Source: Sequoia sempervirens (Eukaryota > Streptophyta > Pinopsida > Cupressales > Cupressaceae). Taken from it: a DNA stretch of 64,000 bases. The stretch is from positions 216,933,152 to 216,997,151 of the forward strand of contig VDFB02358134.1 in assembly GCA_007258455.2 (NCBI GenBank), in the 5' to 3' direction. How positions within the stretch are numbered: the first letter of the stretch is position 1; each line of letters opens with the position of its first letter. Shown piece by piece: positions 23,951 to 35,289 of the stretch. The position numbers were made by a program, and so were the translations under genes. The notes below the pieces were generated by a model that ran no database searches, had not been told where the DNA came from, and worked only from the letters and a program-made list of their open reading frames with translations.

Positions 23951-25504
23951 GATTTGACTTTCAGAGTGATTTAGCTTTACATACCTTGGAGTCTTGGGAC
24001 TTTCTCAAAATTTTGTGTCTTCTGAACTTTCTTCTACACTTGTACTTGTCTGTGCTTCCTGGCTGACTTGATTTTCCAAAAAAAATTGTGGTTCCTTCAC
24101 CGAAACATATGGAATAATTTGAAGTAGATTTAGTGTTTGAGTGTTCTTCCCTTGATTTGTGTTGTTTTCATCTGAATCATAGTTGCATCATCTGGATGAT
24201 TTGATAGAGTCCTCATCAACTCTGACATTTGCACTCTCAACAATCTTTCTCAATTTTTTGTTATAGCATCAGTATGCCTTGCTCTTTGTGGAGTAACCAA
24301 GGAAGATCCCTTCATCGTTTCTAGCATCAAACTTTCCTATATCATCATCTCTCCTCATATAACATTTTCTTCCAAAGATCTTGAAATACTTAATAGTAGG
24401 CTTGTAACCCAACCATAATTCATAAGGGGTCTTACTAGAATTACCATTTTCATTTACTCAATTCAAAGTATATACATCAGTGCTTGCCACTTAACTCCAA
24501 TATATCTGAGACACATTCCCTTCCATCATCATTGTTCTAGCAGCATCCAGAATTGTTCTATTCTTTCTTTCTACAACTCCATTCTATTGAGGGGTTCAAG
24601 GAGTAGATAACTATCTTTTCATTCCATGTTCTTCACAATAAGATTTGAACTCCTTTGAAATGAATTCACCACCTCTTTCATATCTCAGACATTTTATTTT
24701 CAAACCTTTTTCATTTTCTTCCATGGCCTTGAAACTTTTGAACTTGTCTAATGCTTCACACTTTTCTCTTAAAAAGGAAACCCAAATCATTCTACAGTAA
24801 TCGTCAATGACCAGCATAAAATGCCTTTCTCCATGAATACTTATAACTCTGGAGGGACCACAAAGATTAGTATGTAGCAGTTCCAACACATTATTTGACT
24901 GAATTTTTTTTCTCCAAAAGGAGACTCTAGTTTGTTTACCCATCTGACATGCATGGCAGATTACATTAGCAGGCTTCACTAACCTAGGAAAATTTGTTAG
25001 TACCTGAGTAGAACTTATCTTTATAGTGTTGTCAAATTTTACATGACACAACCTCCTATGCCACAACCAACTTTCATCCACTTGAGAAATTAAACAACTT
25101 CCACTAGCAGTATTCAAGTGAAAAATATTACTTTTAGTTTGCACACTAGTAGCAATCATGTTTCTGAAACTCCCACGAATCTTGCATTTTCCATTCTTGA
25201 ATTGCAGATCATATCCCTTGTGTACCATTTGTCAAAAACTTAACAAGTTATGCTTTAGTCCTTCAACATAGAGAACATCATCAGTCTTTTCCTTACCACC
25301 AAGGCTAATAGAACCTCTTCCATGAATCACACAAGCATTGTTATCTCCAAATCTTACAACCCCACTGCCATACTTCTCTAGACTCACAAACTTGCTTTTA
25401 TCACCAATCATATGATGTGAGCATCCACTATCAATGACCCACTCATATTTCTCCTCAACTCGAGCTGCAAGAGCTTTCTTATCCTCAATAGTTTCAGTAG
25501 GCAT
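23951..25504 (-). pseudogene. C2 linker, integrase and protease (right contig copy)
   Basis: Same domains and same lost catalytic residues as 20301-21852: HTNLCGP and RYERGGEF in integrase (24611-25228), WVIDSGCSHH in protease (25232-25504). I see only a few single-base differences from the left copy, for example ACCAAGG versus ACCGAGG near 24297 and ATTTTCATTT versus ATTTGCATTT near 24448. Confidence 0.85.
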
Positions 25505-26494
25505 AGGTTTATTTTCAATGGTAGCAATGAAATCCCATTCATCTTCATTTCCATCATCTTTATTAGACTCATCATCAGTTACTGCTTCTTCAGCAAAGTA
25601 GCATCTAGGTTTTCTAGGCTTAGACCTAGGAACTCTTTCAGGACATCTTGATGCAAATGCCCTATCTTACTGCATGAAAAACATTTAATAGGAATTACAT
25701 CTTCATAATTACCTTTTCCTCTTCCTTCTTGCTTTGCAATCAGTGCTTCCAGTTCTTGTACTTCTCTTTCTTTGTCTTTGAGTTGTTTTAGTTCTTCATC
25801 ATATTTAGATATCTTTCTAGAGATCTTTCTTGGACTGTATCTTTTCCTGTAACTTCTAGATATAGTAGCTTTGAATGCAGATTCAATTTTTGGTGTAGAT
25901 TCACCAAATTCACTTATTTCAAAAGTAGCAAGCTTCCCTATCCGTGTATCTCTTGTCATCTTGTTTATAGACACAAATTCCTCAATAGCATGAACCTTTA
26001 TTTTGTAAGAAGGATGCAAGGATCTGAGTATCTTAGCCACAATTTCATCCTCACTCACTGAACCACCGACACATTTAATACCTAGTACTATTTCATTTAC
26101 TCTGCATAAAAGAAGTCATATTTTCATCTTCACCCATCTTTAGATTCTCATACTTGCCTTTTAAGCTCTGTAGCTTAGCCATCTTCACCTGTGTATCTCC
26201 TTCATACAAAGTTTCCAACTTTGTCCAGATGTCATGAGCTATCTGTAGACCTATCACATTATCCATCTCTGAATCTATTAGAGTGCTCACCAATGCTTCC
26301 ATAGCTCTAGTATTACTTTAAGCGTCTTTGATCTCATCAGCAAAGGAGGGACCATTCTGAGGAATAGTATACTAATCTCTTGTAATCTTCCAATAAGCAT
26401 CACCAATGCACTACAGATGAAATTGCATCCTAAATTTTTACAGTGAGTAGTTGGTTCCATCAAATCTAGGACTATCCTTCTTGAATGTTGCCAT
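25505..26494 (-). pseudogene. C2 gag (right contig copy, with start)
   Basis: The start is the ATG at 26494, beginning MATFKKDSPRFDGTNYSL, the usual copia gag opening. It continues through IWTKLETLYEGDTQVKMAKL (capsid helices), KILRSLHPSYKIKVHAIEE and the coiled stretch to the frameshifted CCHC knuckle. Stops between 26494 and 26302 are TAA or TAG at probable Gln/Trp positions. Only this contig holds the gag N-terminus. Confidence 0.85.
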
Positions 26495-26534
26495 CCCGGA
26501 TCACCTCAAGCTGTCAGACTTCTTTAGAGGAACT

Positions 26535-26549
26535 ATCTCTGATACCAAC
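26535..26549 (-). other. C2 primer-binding site (initiator tRNA-Met type)
   Basis: Minus strand AGTTGGTATCAGAGA, complementary to initiator tRNA-Met with one changed end base. It abuts the six-base remnant of the 5' LTR. Confidence 0.85.
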
Positions 26550-26555
26550 TGTTGG
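26550..26555 (-). repeat. C2 5' LTR terminal hexamer next to the G1 insertion
   Basis: TGTTGG is the first six bases (plus view) of the C2 LTR. The next base begins the G1 LTR. GTTGG (26551-26555) pairs with ATTGG (44187-44191) as the target duplication of G1, with one mismatch. Confidence 0.8.
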
Positions 26556-27602
26556 TGTGTGGTCAATTTTTGTGAGCATTAAATATATAAAAATAAATGA
26601 ATCAAACACACCAATAAGACATTATATCAAAAAAAGAATATGAAAATAATACAGATTGCAAACTCCATATCTTGTGATCAATGTCGTCCTATTGTTCTCT
26701 ATCTCCAGTATTTTCATTGATTCTAGCTGGCTCTCATATTGTATGCTAGGCTCAAGGAACAGTCTTCCTAGAGAACAAGATTGAATATGAAATGCATGCA
26801 ATGCTAAGACATGATTATTCTGATGCTAAACATGATTAAGGAAATGAAAGATTATGATGATCCTTCACCCCAGAGTTTTTCAAAATCTTCTGATTGGCTT
26901 ATATAATCAACGATTGTGAAAATTCCTGGCAAATCGAATGGTTGCGAATGGATAAGACTGAAGAAAAACAAAAGAAAACGGAAAGAAAGATTTGTTTTCT
27001 TTTCTATAATTTGTAAAAAATCATCTTTTGTAAGATTATGGAAAGATTTTGAAGAATATAAATAATGAATTATTAAATTCAATTATTTATTTATGAGTGA
27101 CACAGAGATTCTTCTTAAAATAGAATATTTACCCTAGATTTGAAGAATAATGGAAGATTTCATAATTAAATAGAATATTTAATTATGATTTTGAAAAGAT
27201 ATGGAAGATATTCAATTAAACAAAGATATTTAATTAAAATTTTAAGAAATGGTATGTACATGAAATTAATTAAATAAGATATTTAATTAACTAGAAGAAA
27301 GATTTTTGAAAAGAAATATTTAAATTTAATTAAATCAAAAAGACTTAATTAAATTCAAAAAGTGATAATTAATTAAAATAAATAAAGTGTATTTATTTAA
27401 TTAATCAAGTGGACATATGAATGTGAAATAATTAAATAAAATTGATTTATTTAATTATGATAGAAGAATAAATTAGATGAACACTGTAATTAAATTAATT
27501 AAATTTAATCATATGTAGAAGACTTTAGAGAAATTAATTAAATAATAAATATTTAATTAAATGCTAGGATTAATCAGACATGACCAATTTTATGCATATA
27601 CA
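26556..27602 (-). repeat. G1 3' LTR
   Basis: It runs TGTGTGGTC...TATACA in plus view and matches 43121-44186. By eye there are well over a dozen substitutions in the first 230 bases. Relative to the partner it lacks about 75 bases around 26862, including the TATA box present at 43499-43509. The far end is full of TTAATTAAAT words. Confidence 0.9.
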
Positions 27603-27616
27603 TTTTTCCCCTCTTT
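27603..27616 (-). other. G1 polypurine tract
   Basis: Minus strand AAAGAGGGGAAAAA directly precedes the TGTATATGCAT start of the 3' LTR. A textbook primer site for plus-strand synthesis. Confidence 0.85.
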
Positions 27617-28285
27617 GAAGTGATGTGTGAAACGCATTACTTCAAATAAAATATTCTTGCTTTCGAAAGAAATTTTTGCCCCTGATTGGAAAATGTGACT
27701 GATATGCCCTTGATTTGAGCTTGATATGTTTCCGTTTGAAAGATGTTGTTGGTATTAATGATGCCCCCTCGGGAGATAAATCATTGATGAGGAGATGAGT
27801 TTTTGATAATGATTGAAAAATTTGAGTTGATGACGAGATGTTTATGTTGAGGTGAATTCAGTGATTTAGCTCTCGAAAATGATGTATAAGGATGCCCCAT
27901 TGTGAAAATAAAGTCAAAGTTAGATAAAAAGATAAAAATGTCACAAAACTCACCTTGAGTTGACCTTTAAAGGGTAAAAAAGGAGAAAAGGACAAATCAT
28001 TTGCACTTTTTGACTTTGAGAATCCTGTTGCTCTGATAGTGACTTGGCGAAATGGAGATTCCATACCATCGACACAGATTCGAGTGGGCCTGCCGATACC
28101 AAAGGCTAGCTGTGTATGGACCACCGGTGAGTCAATCCAATTTCTTATGCTTTCAAATTTTTTGTTTTAGAGTAAAATTTTCCTATTTTTCCATGGATTT
28201 TAGGTTTCAAAAATCTGTTTTAGCACTTTTAGGAAAGTTTTAGCTCTTTTGATAGCTGTTTTAGTGCTCTCAATGTGTGGTTTAT
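27617..28285 (+). other. Upstream region of the antisense extra gene in G1
   Basis: No coding similarity. Read on the plus strand it leads towards the antisense gene at 29207. It includes CACCGGTGAGTC near 28120, which fits a 5' splice donor (GTGAGT). A promoter is expected here if the extra gene has its own transcript, but I cannot point to a clear TATA box. Confidence 0.35.
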
Positions 28286-28600
28286 TGCATATAGGATGAA
28301 TTTAACATGTTCGTTGTAGAAACTAGTTTATCACATTCAATAGAAAGAGTAGCACTTCTAGGATGTCGTAAAAAAATTAGGGTTTTAGCGCATCTAGTGT
28401 TGTTGCGCTTCCAGGAAATATAGGGGCGCTTTGGATTAGAGTTGTAGCGCTTAGAGGGAAATGGCACATAGAGGAAATGTTTGAGTGCATACAGGGCAAA
28501 GAATGACACATCTGAGTTTTAGCACATCCAGGATACAAAATAGCGCATATGATTTTTAGCGCATAGAGGCCGTAGATTAGCGCATCTAGGAGGAAGAGAC
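28286..28600 (+). repeat. AGCGCATCT motif array in leader of the antisense gene
   Basis: About a dozen variants of TTTTAGCGCATCTAGG, AGCACTTCTAGG and AGCACATCCAGG are separated by 15-30 bases, for example near 28350, 28385, 28430, 28520, 28545 and 28580. In gag-leader orientation the same words fill 41350-41640 and 42660-43040 of this element and the leader of G2. Confidence 0.75.
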
Positions 28601-28639
28601 AAAATGTGATTTGATGAATGTGATGAAATAATGATGATG

Positions 28640-28960
28640 TATTTTGCTTCCTTGGTCAATAGATAGAGAAATTGTCTTATCAGCGTGTTGATATGGATAG
28701 AAAATCTGATAAATAATTGATAACTTTGTTTCCAAAATAGAAATCAAAGAGTAGATATCTGATAACTTTGTTTCCCCTGTACAAAAAACAAAGAGTAGAT
28801 GATCAATAGGACTTTTGATAAATTTGCTTTCTACGATAGAAAACAAATAGTAGATTATTGATTGAAAACATATTTTCATTCATGACTGAAATACAAATAG
28901 GATAATATTTCGATTGTTGATAAATTTGCATTCTTGAAAAAGAAAAAAAATTATGATAGA
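28640..28960 (+). repeat. TTGATAACTTTGTTTCC degenerate repeat
   Basis: The phrase TGATAAMTTTGYTTYC followed by AAACAAAKAGTAGAT recurs about four times (28690, 28755, 28815 and a weaker copy near 28918). Farther on, TGATATGGGTCA recurs at 29030-29090. Non-coding, still in the leader of the antisense gene. Confidence 0.6.
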
Positions 28961-29181
28961 GCATATTGATGTGATATTCAGATCGATAGATTGTGCATTG
29001 ATTGTATGATATGAATTGCCTAGATAGGACACTTGATATGGGTCATTTGATATGAGTCTGATGCGTATGTGTCACTGATATGGGTCATAGATAGATAGAC
29101 ATGAGTTAGATTCATTTTTCTTGATTGAGATTGAATCATTGATAGGATGTTGATTGATTGTCTGTGTGATAACCAAAAATA

Positions 29182-29201
29182 GGAGGTTTTCAAAAACCTC
29201 C
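29182..29201 (+). promoter_or_regulatory. Perfect hairpin just upstream of the antisense gene start
   Basis: GGAGGTTT TCAA AAACCTCC forms an 8-bp stem with a 4-base loop, ending five bases before the ATG at 29207. Its position could influence start-site use on the transcript. The function is inferred from position only. Confidence 0.5.
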
Positions 29202-29206
29202 ATATT

Positions 29207-31070
29207 ATGGAGCGTCACTCGACAGGGTGGGATAGGATACTCGAGCTGACACCAAATGATGTAGTGTTCATAGGGGCCTCTGGATTGAGATCATTGTTGT
29301 CCATGCCTCCAATTCGGGTCAACAGGGGACTGTTGACCACATTGGCAGAGTGGTGGCATTCAAAGCACAACACCTTTCATTTATTGATGGGTGAGGTGAC
29401 TGTGATTCCTGAGGATGTCTATAGGATTCTTGGTCTTCCCGTGGTTGGCACCCTTGTGTTCTATGATCACAAGGAGCTAGGGGGTACAGAGGCACTGAGG
29501 AGAGTCTATGGTGACACGCACATAGTAGGGTATTGGGTGCCATGGGCTGACTTTAGGGGATATCTGGCCTTGCCTGTAGTTTTGTGTGCATTCATTGGAG
29601 GTCTCCTTTGTCTAGATAGTCGGTCAAAGGTACTATCAGTGGGATGGGGGAGGATCCTGGAGCAGATGTTGTTACAACCATAGAGATATTCCTGGGGGAG
29701 CTGTATGTTGGCTCACCTATATCATGATTTACATCAGGTGGTATATAGGGGTGCATCTAGTTTCTCGTGCGGCATGACACTACTTCAGATCTGGGCATGG
29801 GAGCATCTTTCTGTGATGAGACCAACTTGTCCTAGAGTGAGGCCACCAGGTAGACCCTATGTGTATGCATATGCTATGTTCCTTGTCTAGCCTAAGCTGG
29901 GCAAGGTGGATTACTGGAGATGGTGCCTGGATGATAGTGGTGCAGTGATATGGCATATCTAGATTGCGAGCCATGGGATGAAAATCACCTTGAGATGTCA
30001 TTCGTAGGTATTCCTCAATTTTTGATAGGTCGTACACCCTTCATTTTAGAGAGGTTCCTAGAATTGCAGGTGCAGTGACAATTCAGTTTTACATAGGGGA
30101 TGTCACAGGGGGTTGCTCACTATGCACAGAGTAGGGATGAGGCTAGATGGGGGTTGTGTATTTCATATAAGATAGCATATAAAGAGTATATGGCTTTAGC
30201 GCCTGAGGCATGGGATGATAGACGATATATTGTTGATGTTGGTATGTTTGATGAGTACTCAGTTTACTATCATACACATCCCTTTCCATGGTTTACCTAT
30301 CCTAATGAGCTAGTACCCATTTTGGTGGTACCACAACCAAGGGTAGGGAGACAAGAGGATGTGGCGGGTGGTGAGCAGGAAGCAGTTGGGGGAGAGGAGG
30401 AGAGTGGAGAGGAGGAGGAGAGCTTAGATGGGGATGATGGGGATGACAACAGAGATGAGGGGTAGGTGCCAGTGAGGTCGAGGCCAGATATTTTGACCGG
30501 TATCCAGATCATGTGAAGGTCAAGGACTAGGATTGGGTGGAGGAAAATGATCAGAGTTGGTTCCTCATCATAGCAAGGACATATATATAATCTAAAGGCC
30601 CAAGTGTGGACGTTGTAGGGACAATAGGTGCAGCTGCAGAGTCAGTTGGTGCAGGCACAGGGATTGGTCGCACAGCTGGCACAATCCCAGGCACAGGCAC
30701 AGGCACATCCTCCTACCCTAGACCCATAGGTAGCCCAAGAGATGCATTGAGATAGAGGGCAGTAGAGGCCGAGGGTGTTGATCAGAGGCTGATGGGCACT
30801 ATGGAGAGTGCATCATTATGAGAGGCCATTGTAGAGGGCTTTGAGATGGCCAAAGAGGCTAAGTATTATCGAGTTCGATATGAGGAGTTGTGTCCTCTTG
30901 AGCGTAGAGAGTATTTCCCACGGTCCCACACTAGGACCAGGAGTAGGACCCGAAAAATGACATAGAGCATGGGGGTTATCGAGCCTCGACTGGATCCAGA
31001 TGTAGGCACTAGTGGTAGGCCACCATCCTCGAGACCAACTCCATTCAGAGGTTCCACCAGCTAGCCTTGA
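29207..31070 (+). pseudogene. Antisense extra gene of G1 with plant-mobile-domain-like protein
   Basis: The start at 29207 opens MERHSTGWDRILELTPND. The N-terminal part resembles the plant mobile domain (aminotransferase-like family, PMD): LAEWWHSKHNTFHLLMGEVT and EDVYRILGLPVVG match its THTFHLxxGExTxTLEDVxxLLGLP core, MLAHLYHDLH and LLQIWAWEHL match its helical repeats, and LDCEPWDENH lies near its end. A one-base shift occurs at about 29955-29960. An acidic tail (30370-30460, Glu/Asp/Gly) and a Gln/Ala stretch (30620-30720) follow. Stops at 29681 and 29888 are TAG. It lies opposite to gag-pol, between integrase and 3' LTR, where Tat elements are known to carry extra ORFs. PMD proteins are also found as host genes, so its origin is open. 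Confidence 0.75.
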
Positions 31071-31079
31071 TTGATGAAT

Positions 31080-32520
31080 GTAGGATTTTATGTGATGTAT
31101 TTCATATTTTTGGAACATGTATATTGATTTTTGATCATGTCTCATGTATCTTTGTAGACTTTTCATTGTCATTGGACTATTGGACATTTGTATGTATTTT
31201 TGATGAGCAATGATATGCAGCGGCGATGAGTTTTAATGATGTGTTGCATTTGTTATGATGATATGAGATATATATGCATTTATTTCCTTGTTTATGTGAT
31301 ATGGATATATGATCTACTAACTAACATGATTTGCAGGATGATGTTCTACGATTATGATATGATGATGTGTGATATGATGTGTACTAATGATCTCATGTAG
31401 GTGGATGATGATGGTAAAAATGCAATGTGTTGAGATGATATGATATATGATATGAATTGTTATGAAATCATATGGTTGGCAAATGATGTGAAAATGTAAT
31501 AAATGAAATTTGTGTTTTTGAATTTTTCAAATGCTATAAATGATGATGATGTGATGGATGTCATGTTTATGAAATGCATCATGGATTTATAATATGATAT
31601 GTAATATGAATCAAATGTTGTGTGAAAAATGATAAATAAAATGGTATTGAAAATGAGAAAATATGTGAATGCTAGATGATGTGAAAGGATTAATAATGAT
31701 GAAATGTATGCTATGAAATGTAATGAATACAAAAAAGATTGATGAGATGATAAAATGTAAATAAATGTAATGGTGAAATAAAATGAATTATGAAGTGACC
31801 TAAGATGATAAAATGATATGATCCGATGAGATGGTAAATGATAAATAATAATTATATGAATAATAAGGATATGATAATGATGAGAAAATGATGTGATGAA
31901 TATGAAAAATTATTAAATAATGAAATAAGATATAATGTAATGAGATGGAATGATAAAATTAGAATGATATGGGCTGATAAGCTAAAATGATAAAATTGAA
32001 ATGGAATGAAAAATGAAATGAAATGGAATGAAATGATAAAATGGAAATGATAGGGAAAATGTAATGATAAAATGAGAAAATTTAATTGATATGGAATGAT
32101 AAAATGAAATGTAATGTAATGATATGAAATGAAATGAAAAAATGAGATGATATGGAAAATGTAATGATAAGATGGAAATGTAACGGAGATGGAAAAGAAC
32201 AATGTAAACTAAAAATGACATGAAAAATGAAAATGATGGATGAGATGATAATGAAAGTGATATGGAAAGGTGTAATGAATGAATGATATGAAATGATAAA
32301 GGATTAAAATGATATGAGAATGAAACAAAGATGAGGAAAATGAGAATGTCCCATGATATGCAATGAAATGATATGAAATATGAAATGATAATGCATCATG
32401 AAGGATAAATAAATGATAAAGGATCCAAATGATGGATGCGAAACTATATGATATGCACAAGACCTAGATGAAATGATAATGAAATGATCATGAAACAAAT
32501 TTCCAAATGTCCTCCACATA
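31080..32520. repeat. AT-rich low-complexity region (GATAAAATGAAATG words)
   Basis: About 1.4 kb built almost entirely of ATGATATGAAATG, GATAAAATGAAATG and similar words without fixed period, with marked A/G bias on the plus strand. The Phe/Ile/Ser/His-rich minus-strand frames across it are artefacts of this composition. It lies in the 3' untranslated part of G1, between the converging 3' ends of gag-pol and the antisense gene. Confidence 0.8.
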
Positions 32521-33560
32521 TAGTCCAAAGAGACATGACAACCATTGATTTATCTGTTTAGCTTTGTTTAAAACTCTAATGCGAATCCAGCATATAAAAT
32601 ATATACATTGATCTAAATGAAATGCAACTAAATAAAACCAACTGTTCATTGAGCCTTTAGGTAGCTTTTGTGAATCATCATAGAGACTTATAAAATGTTG
32701 GAAGTATGTACAAGCATCATAGGGGAGATTAGCACCGATGATGACCTAAGCTCAACTTTCATGATTTTTGATATAGCAAGCGAACACAAGCGTCGAGGTA
32801 TTATTGAACCGAGATGACCTAAGCATTTATTGCATAAACAGACAAAGACTAACCATCTTCTAATGCAAATGTGGAATTTTCATCAATGATATGCTTTGAA
32901 AATCATGATTCATGAAATATTTGCATCAAATTGATAGTTAACCTCAAGACAACAGACAAAGAAAAATCATTCTCCTTCCTTGCCACTCTAGTTCAGGACA
33001 TCATTGAGTGTGCTCTAGAGAGATGATATCAAAAAATCCAACAACCATTGTTCAAAATGTAAAACTGATATTCCAATCTTTATTCAGATTTTTAGATCAT
33101 CTAGATATGAGTCCTGATATAGTATTTTGCTAAAAATTGTTGTGATATGGATCAATGATTGGATAGTTGTTCCTAGGATTTGATTGTTTGTTTGCATGAT
33201 TGGATTTGATGTTATTGTCTAACCATTTCTATGAAACTTGGAAGTTGATTTCCCCTGAGTATGCCAATTTTTTCCCCCAATTTTTGACACAACTTACTGA
33301 AATAAATATGTACAATAATCAAGCCATGGTAAGACGTTATCGCTCTAGGAAAATGATGACAACATGATGCTAGTATGACCCTAAGATGATGGAAAGATGC
33401 ATGAAATGAAGGCTGTGAAGTAAAATGAAGAGCTTGAACTAATAGATGGAGAGCTACAAATAGCATCTGTTTGCCAGATTTTCACTATTTATTTTTATTC
33501 CATTTTTTTTTTTTTGTAGCTACCGAGATGCCTGCTTGCCAGGTTTTCACCAGGGTAACC
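32521..33560. other. Unassigned part of the G1 3' region
   Basis: No coding similarity. It contains a T-run (33500-33520) and ordinary AT-rich sequence. By position it is 3' untranslated sequence of gag-pol. Confidence 0.5.
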
Positions 33561-33564
33561 ATTT

Positions 33565-33735
33565 TTTCAGGACTTTTTCTGCTGTTTGTGGATTTCTTCA
33601 GGACTTTTTCTGATGTTATATTTCTTTAGGACTTTTTCTTATGTTTTTATATTTCTTCAAGACTTTTTCTGATGTTTTTGTATTTCTTTAGGACTTTTTC
33701 TAATGTTTTTGTATTTCTTCAAGACTTTTTCTAGA
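33565..33735. repeat. Short tandem repeat, ~32-base unit
   Basis: Six consecutive variants of AGGACTTTTTCTGATGTTTT plus a TTTCTTC tail (starts near 33570, 33600, 33630, 33661, 33691 and 33721). The array lies directly after integrase in the G1 3' untranslated region. Tandem repeats in this position are known for Tat-lineage elements and are thought to seed satellites. Confidence 0.85.
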
Positions 33736-33779
33736 TAATGATGACTGTTTCAGACGTAATACTTTTTTAGGTGCATGTT

Positions 33780-35090
33780 GTTGATGAGTTTTTCAAACAG
33801 GTCCCCTTCTGACATTGATAGCTTCTATGCTTCTAAACCATATACTGTGATGACCACATATGGACCGAGCCAATTAGGTTCAAACTTTCCTTTCTTTCGT
33901 CTGTCATGTTGATTGCATGGGTTTTCTTTAGAACAAGATCACCAACCTAAAAAGTACATGGTTTGACTCTGTGATTATAGCCACGAGACATCATTTGTTG
34001 ATATGCCTTCAAATGATTGGCTGCTCATTGTCTCTTTTCATCGAGAAGTTCCATTTTTTGGAGTCAGGAAACTCTGTATTCATCATCTGTTATGAGACCT
34101 TTTAGCAATACTTTAAGTGATGGGATCTCAACTTCTAGTGGAAAAATGGCTTCTACTCCATAGACAAGAGCAAATGGTGTTGCTCCTATTGGCATTCAGA
34201 TACTAGTTCGGTAAGCCCATAATGCGGGATTGAGTTGAACATGCCAATATTTCCCTACATCATCCACAGTCTTCTTCAAGATTTTCAATATTATTTTATT
34301 TTAGGCCTCTGCTTGGCCATTCCCTTATGGATAATAAGGTGTTGAGTATTTGTGTTGAATATGAAATCTTTCACAAATTTCATCAACATCTTGATTCTTG
34401 AGTGTCCGTCCATTATCTGTGATGATGAAGTTGGGAATGCCATACCGAAAAATGAGATAATTGAGTATCAATGATGAGATTTGTTTTCCAATAACTTTAG
34501 TGAGAGGAACTGCCTCAATCCACTTGGGAAAATACTATGTCGCTATGATGATGAACTTGTGTCCGTTTGAGGATGAAGGATGAATCTTACCAACTAAATC
34601 CAACCCCCATTAAGAGAATGGCCAGGTTGGTACAAACGGTTGTAGTTCCTGTGCTGGTGCATGAATGAGATTTCCATGTATCTGACATTTAGAGAACTTC
34701 GTTACAAAAGTGAATGATTCCCTCTCCATTGTAGGCTAGTAGTAACCCATTCTAATAAATTTCTTGGATAAGGTTAGTCCACTTAAATGAGTACCACAAA
34801 TGTCACCATGAACTTCATGTAAAGCCTTATCAAATTCATCACATTCAAGACATCAAAGTAAAGTATCATAAAGACTGTGGTGATAAAGAGTGTCAGTGAA
34901 AAGAGTATAGCGAGAGGATTGGCGGATAAAATTGCACTTTTGGCTATGGGATAGGTCAATTGGTAAGATGTCATATTTTAGGTAGGCATAAATCTTTCCA
35001 TACCAAGGTGAATTGGATCCTACTACGTGGAAAATGATTTGGCTTTTAGGTGTGTCATAGGCAGGCATAAATGATTATTCCAATAGAAAT
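33780..35090 (-). pseudogene. G1 integrase
   Basis: Reading from the right: an HHCC-type zinc region (CLECDEFDKALHEVHGDICGTH, YYWPTM, CQIHGN), then the catalytic core with WGLDLVGK (Asp), FIITDNGRTLKN (Asp) and GNGQAEA (Glu), so all three DDE residues are still readable. The C-terminal part (KPCTF-stop-VGDLVLKK) is a GPY/F-like end. Stops at several TAG positions (usual Trp or Gln, for example before GNGQAEA) break the frame. No chromodomain is seen, as expected outside chromoviruses. Confidence 0.85.
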
Positions 35091-35289
35091 TTGTAGCGAG
35101 CCTGAGTTTCTGGGAGTTGTAACAATGAAGCGATTGTTGCCATAGCGTCGGCTGCCTTGTTATCAAGCTGTGGAATTTGCATAAACTTGATGTCTATGAA
35201 GTATTTCTTGAAATCATCAACCATTTTCTTATATGGAAATAGTTTGTTGTCTTTAGTCTGATAATCATCATTGATCTGGTTAATGACTA

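Noticed and set aside
18891..26024. Two independent copia insertions side by side
   Set aside because: They share the same stops and frameshifts, only one set of LTRs and one target duplication exists, and a 100-N gap separates them.
31852..32528. Several minus-strand frames rich in Phe, Ile, His and Ser resembling membrane proteins
   Set aside because: They are translations of the ATGATATGAAATG low-complexity region in more than one frame.
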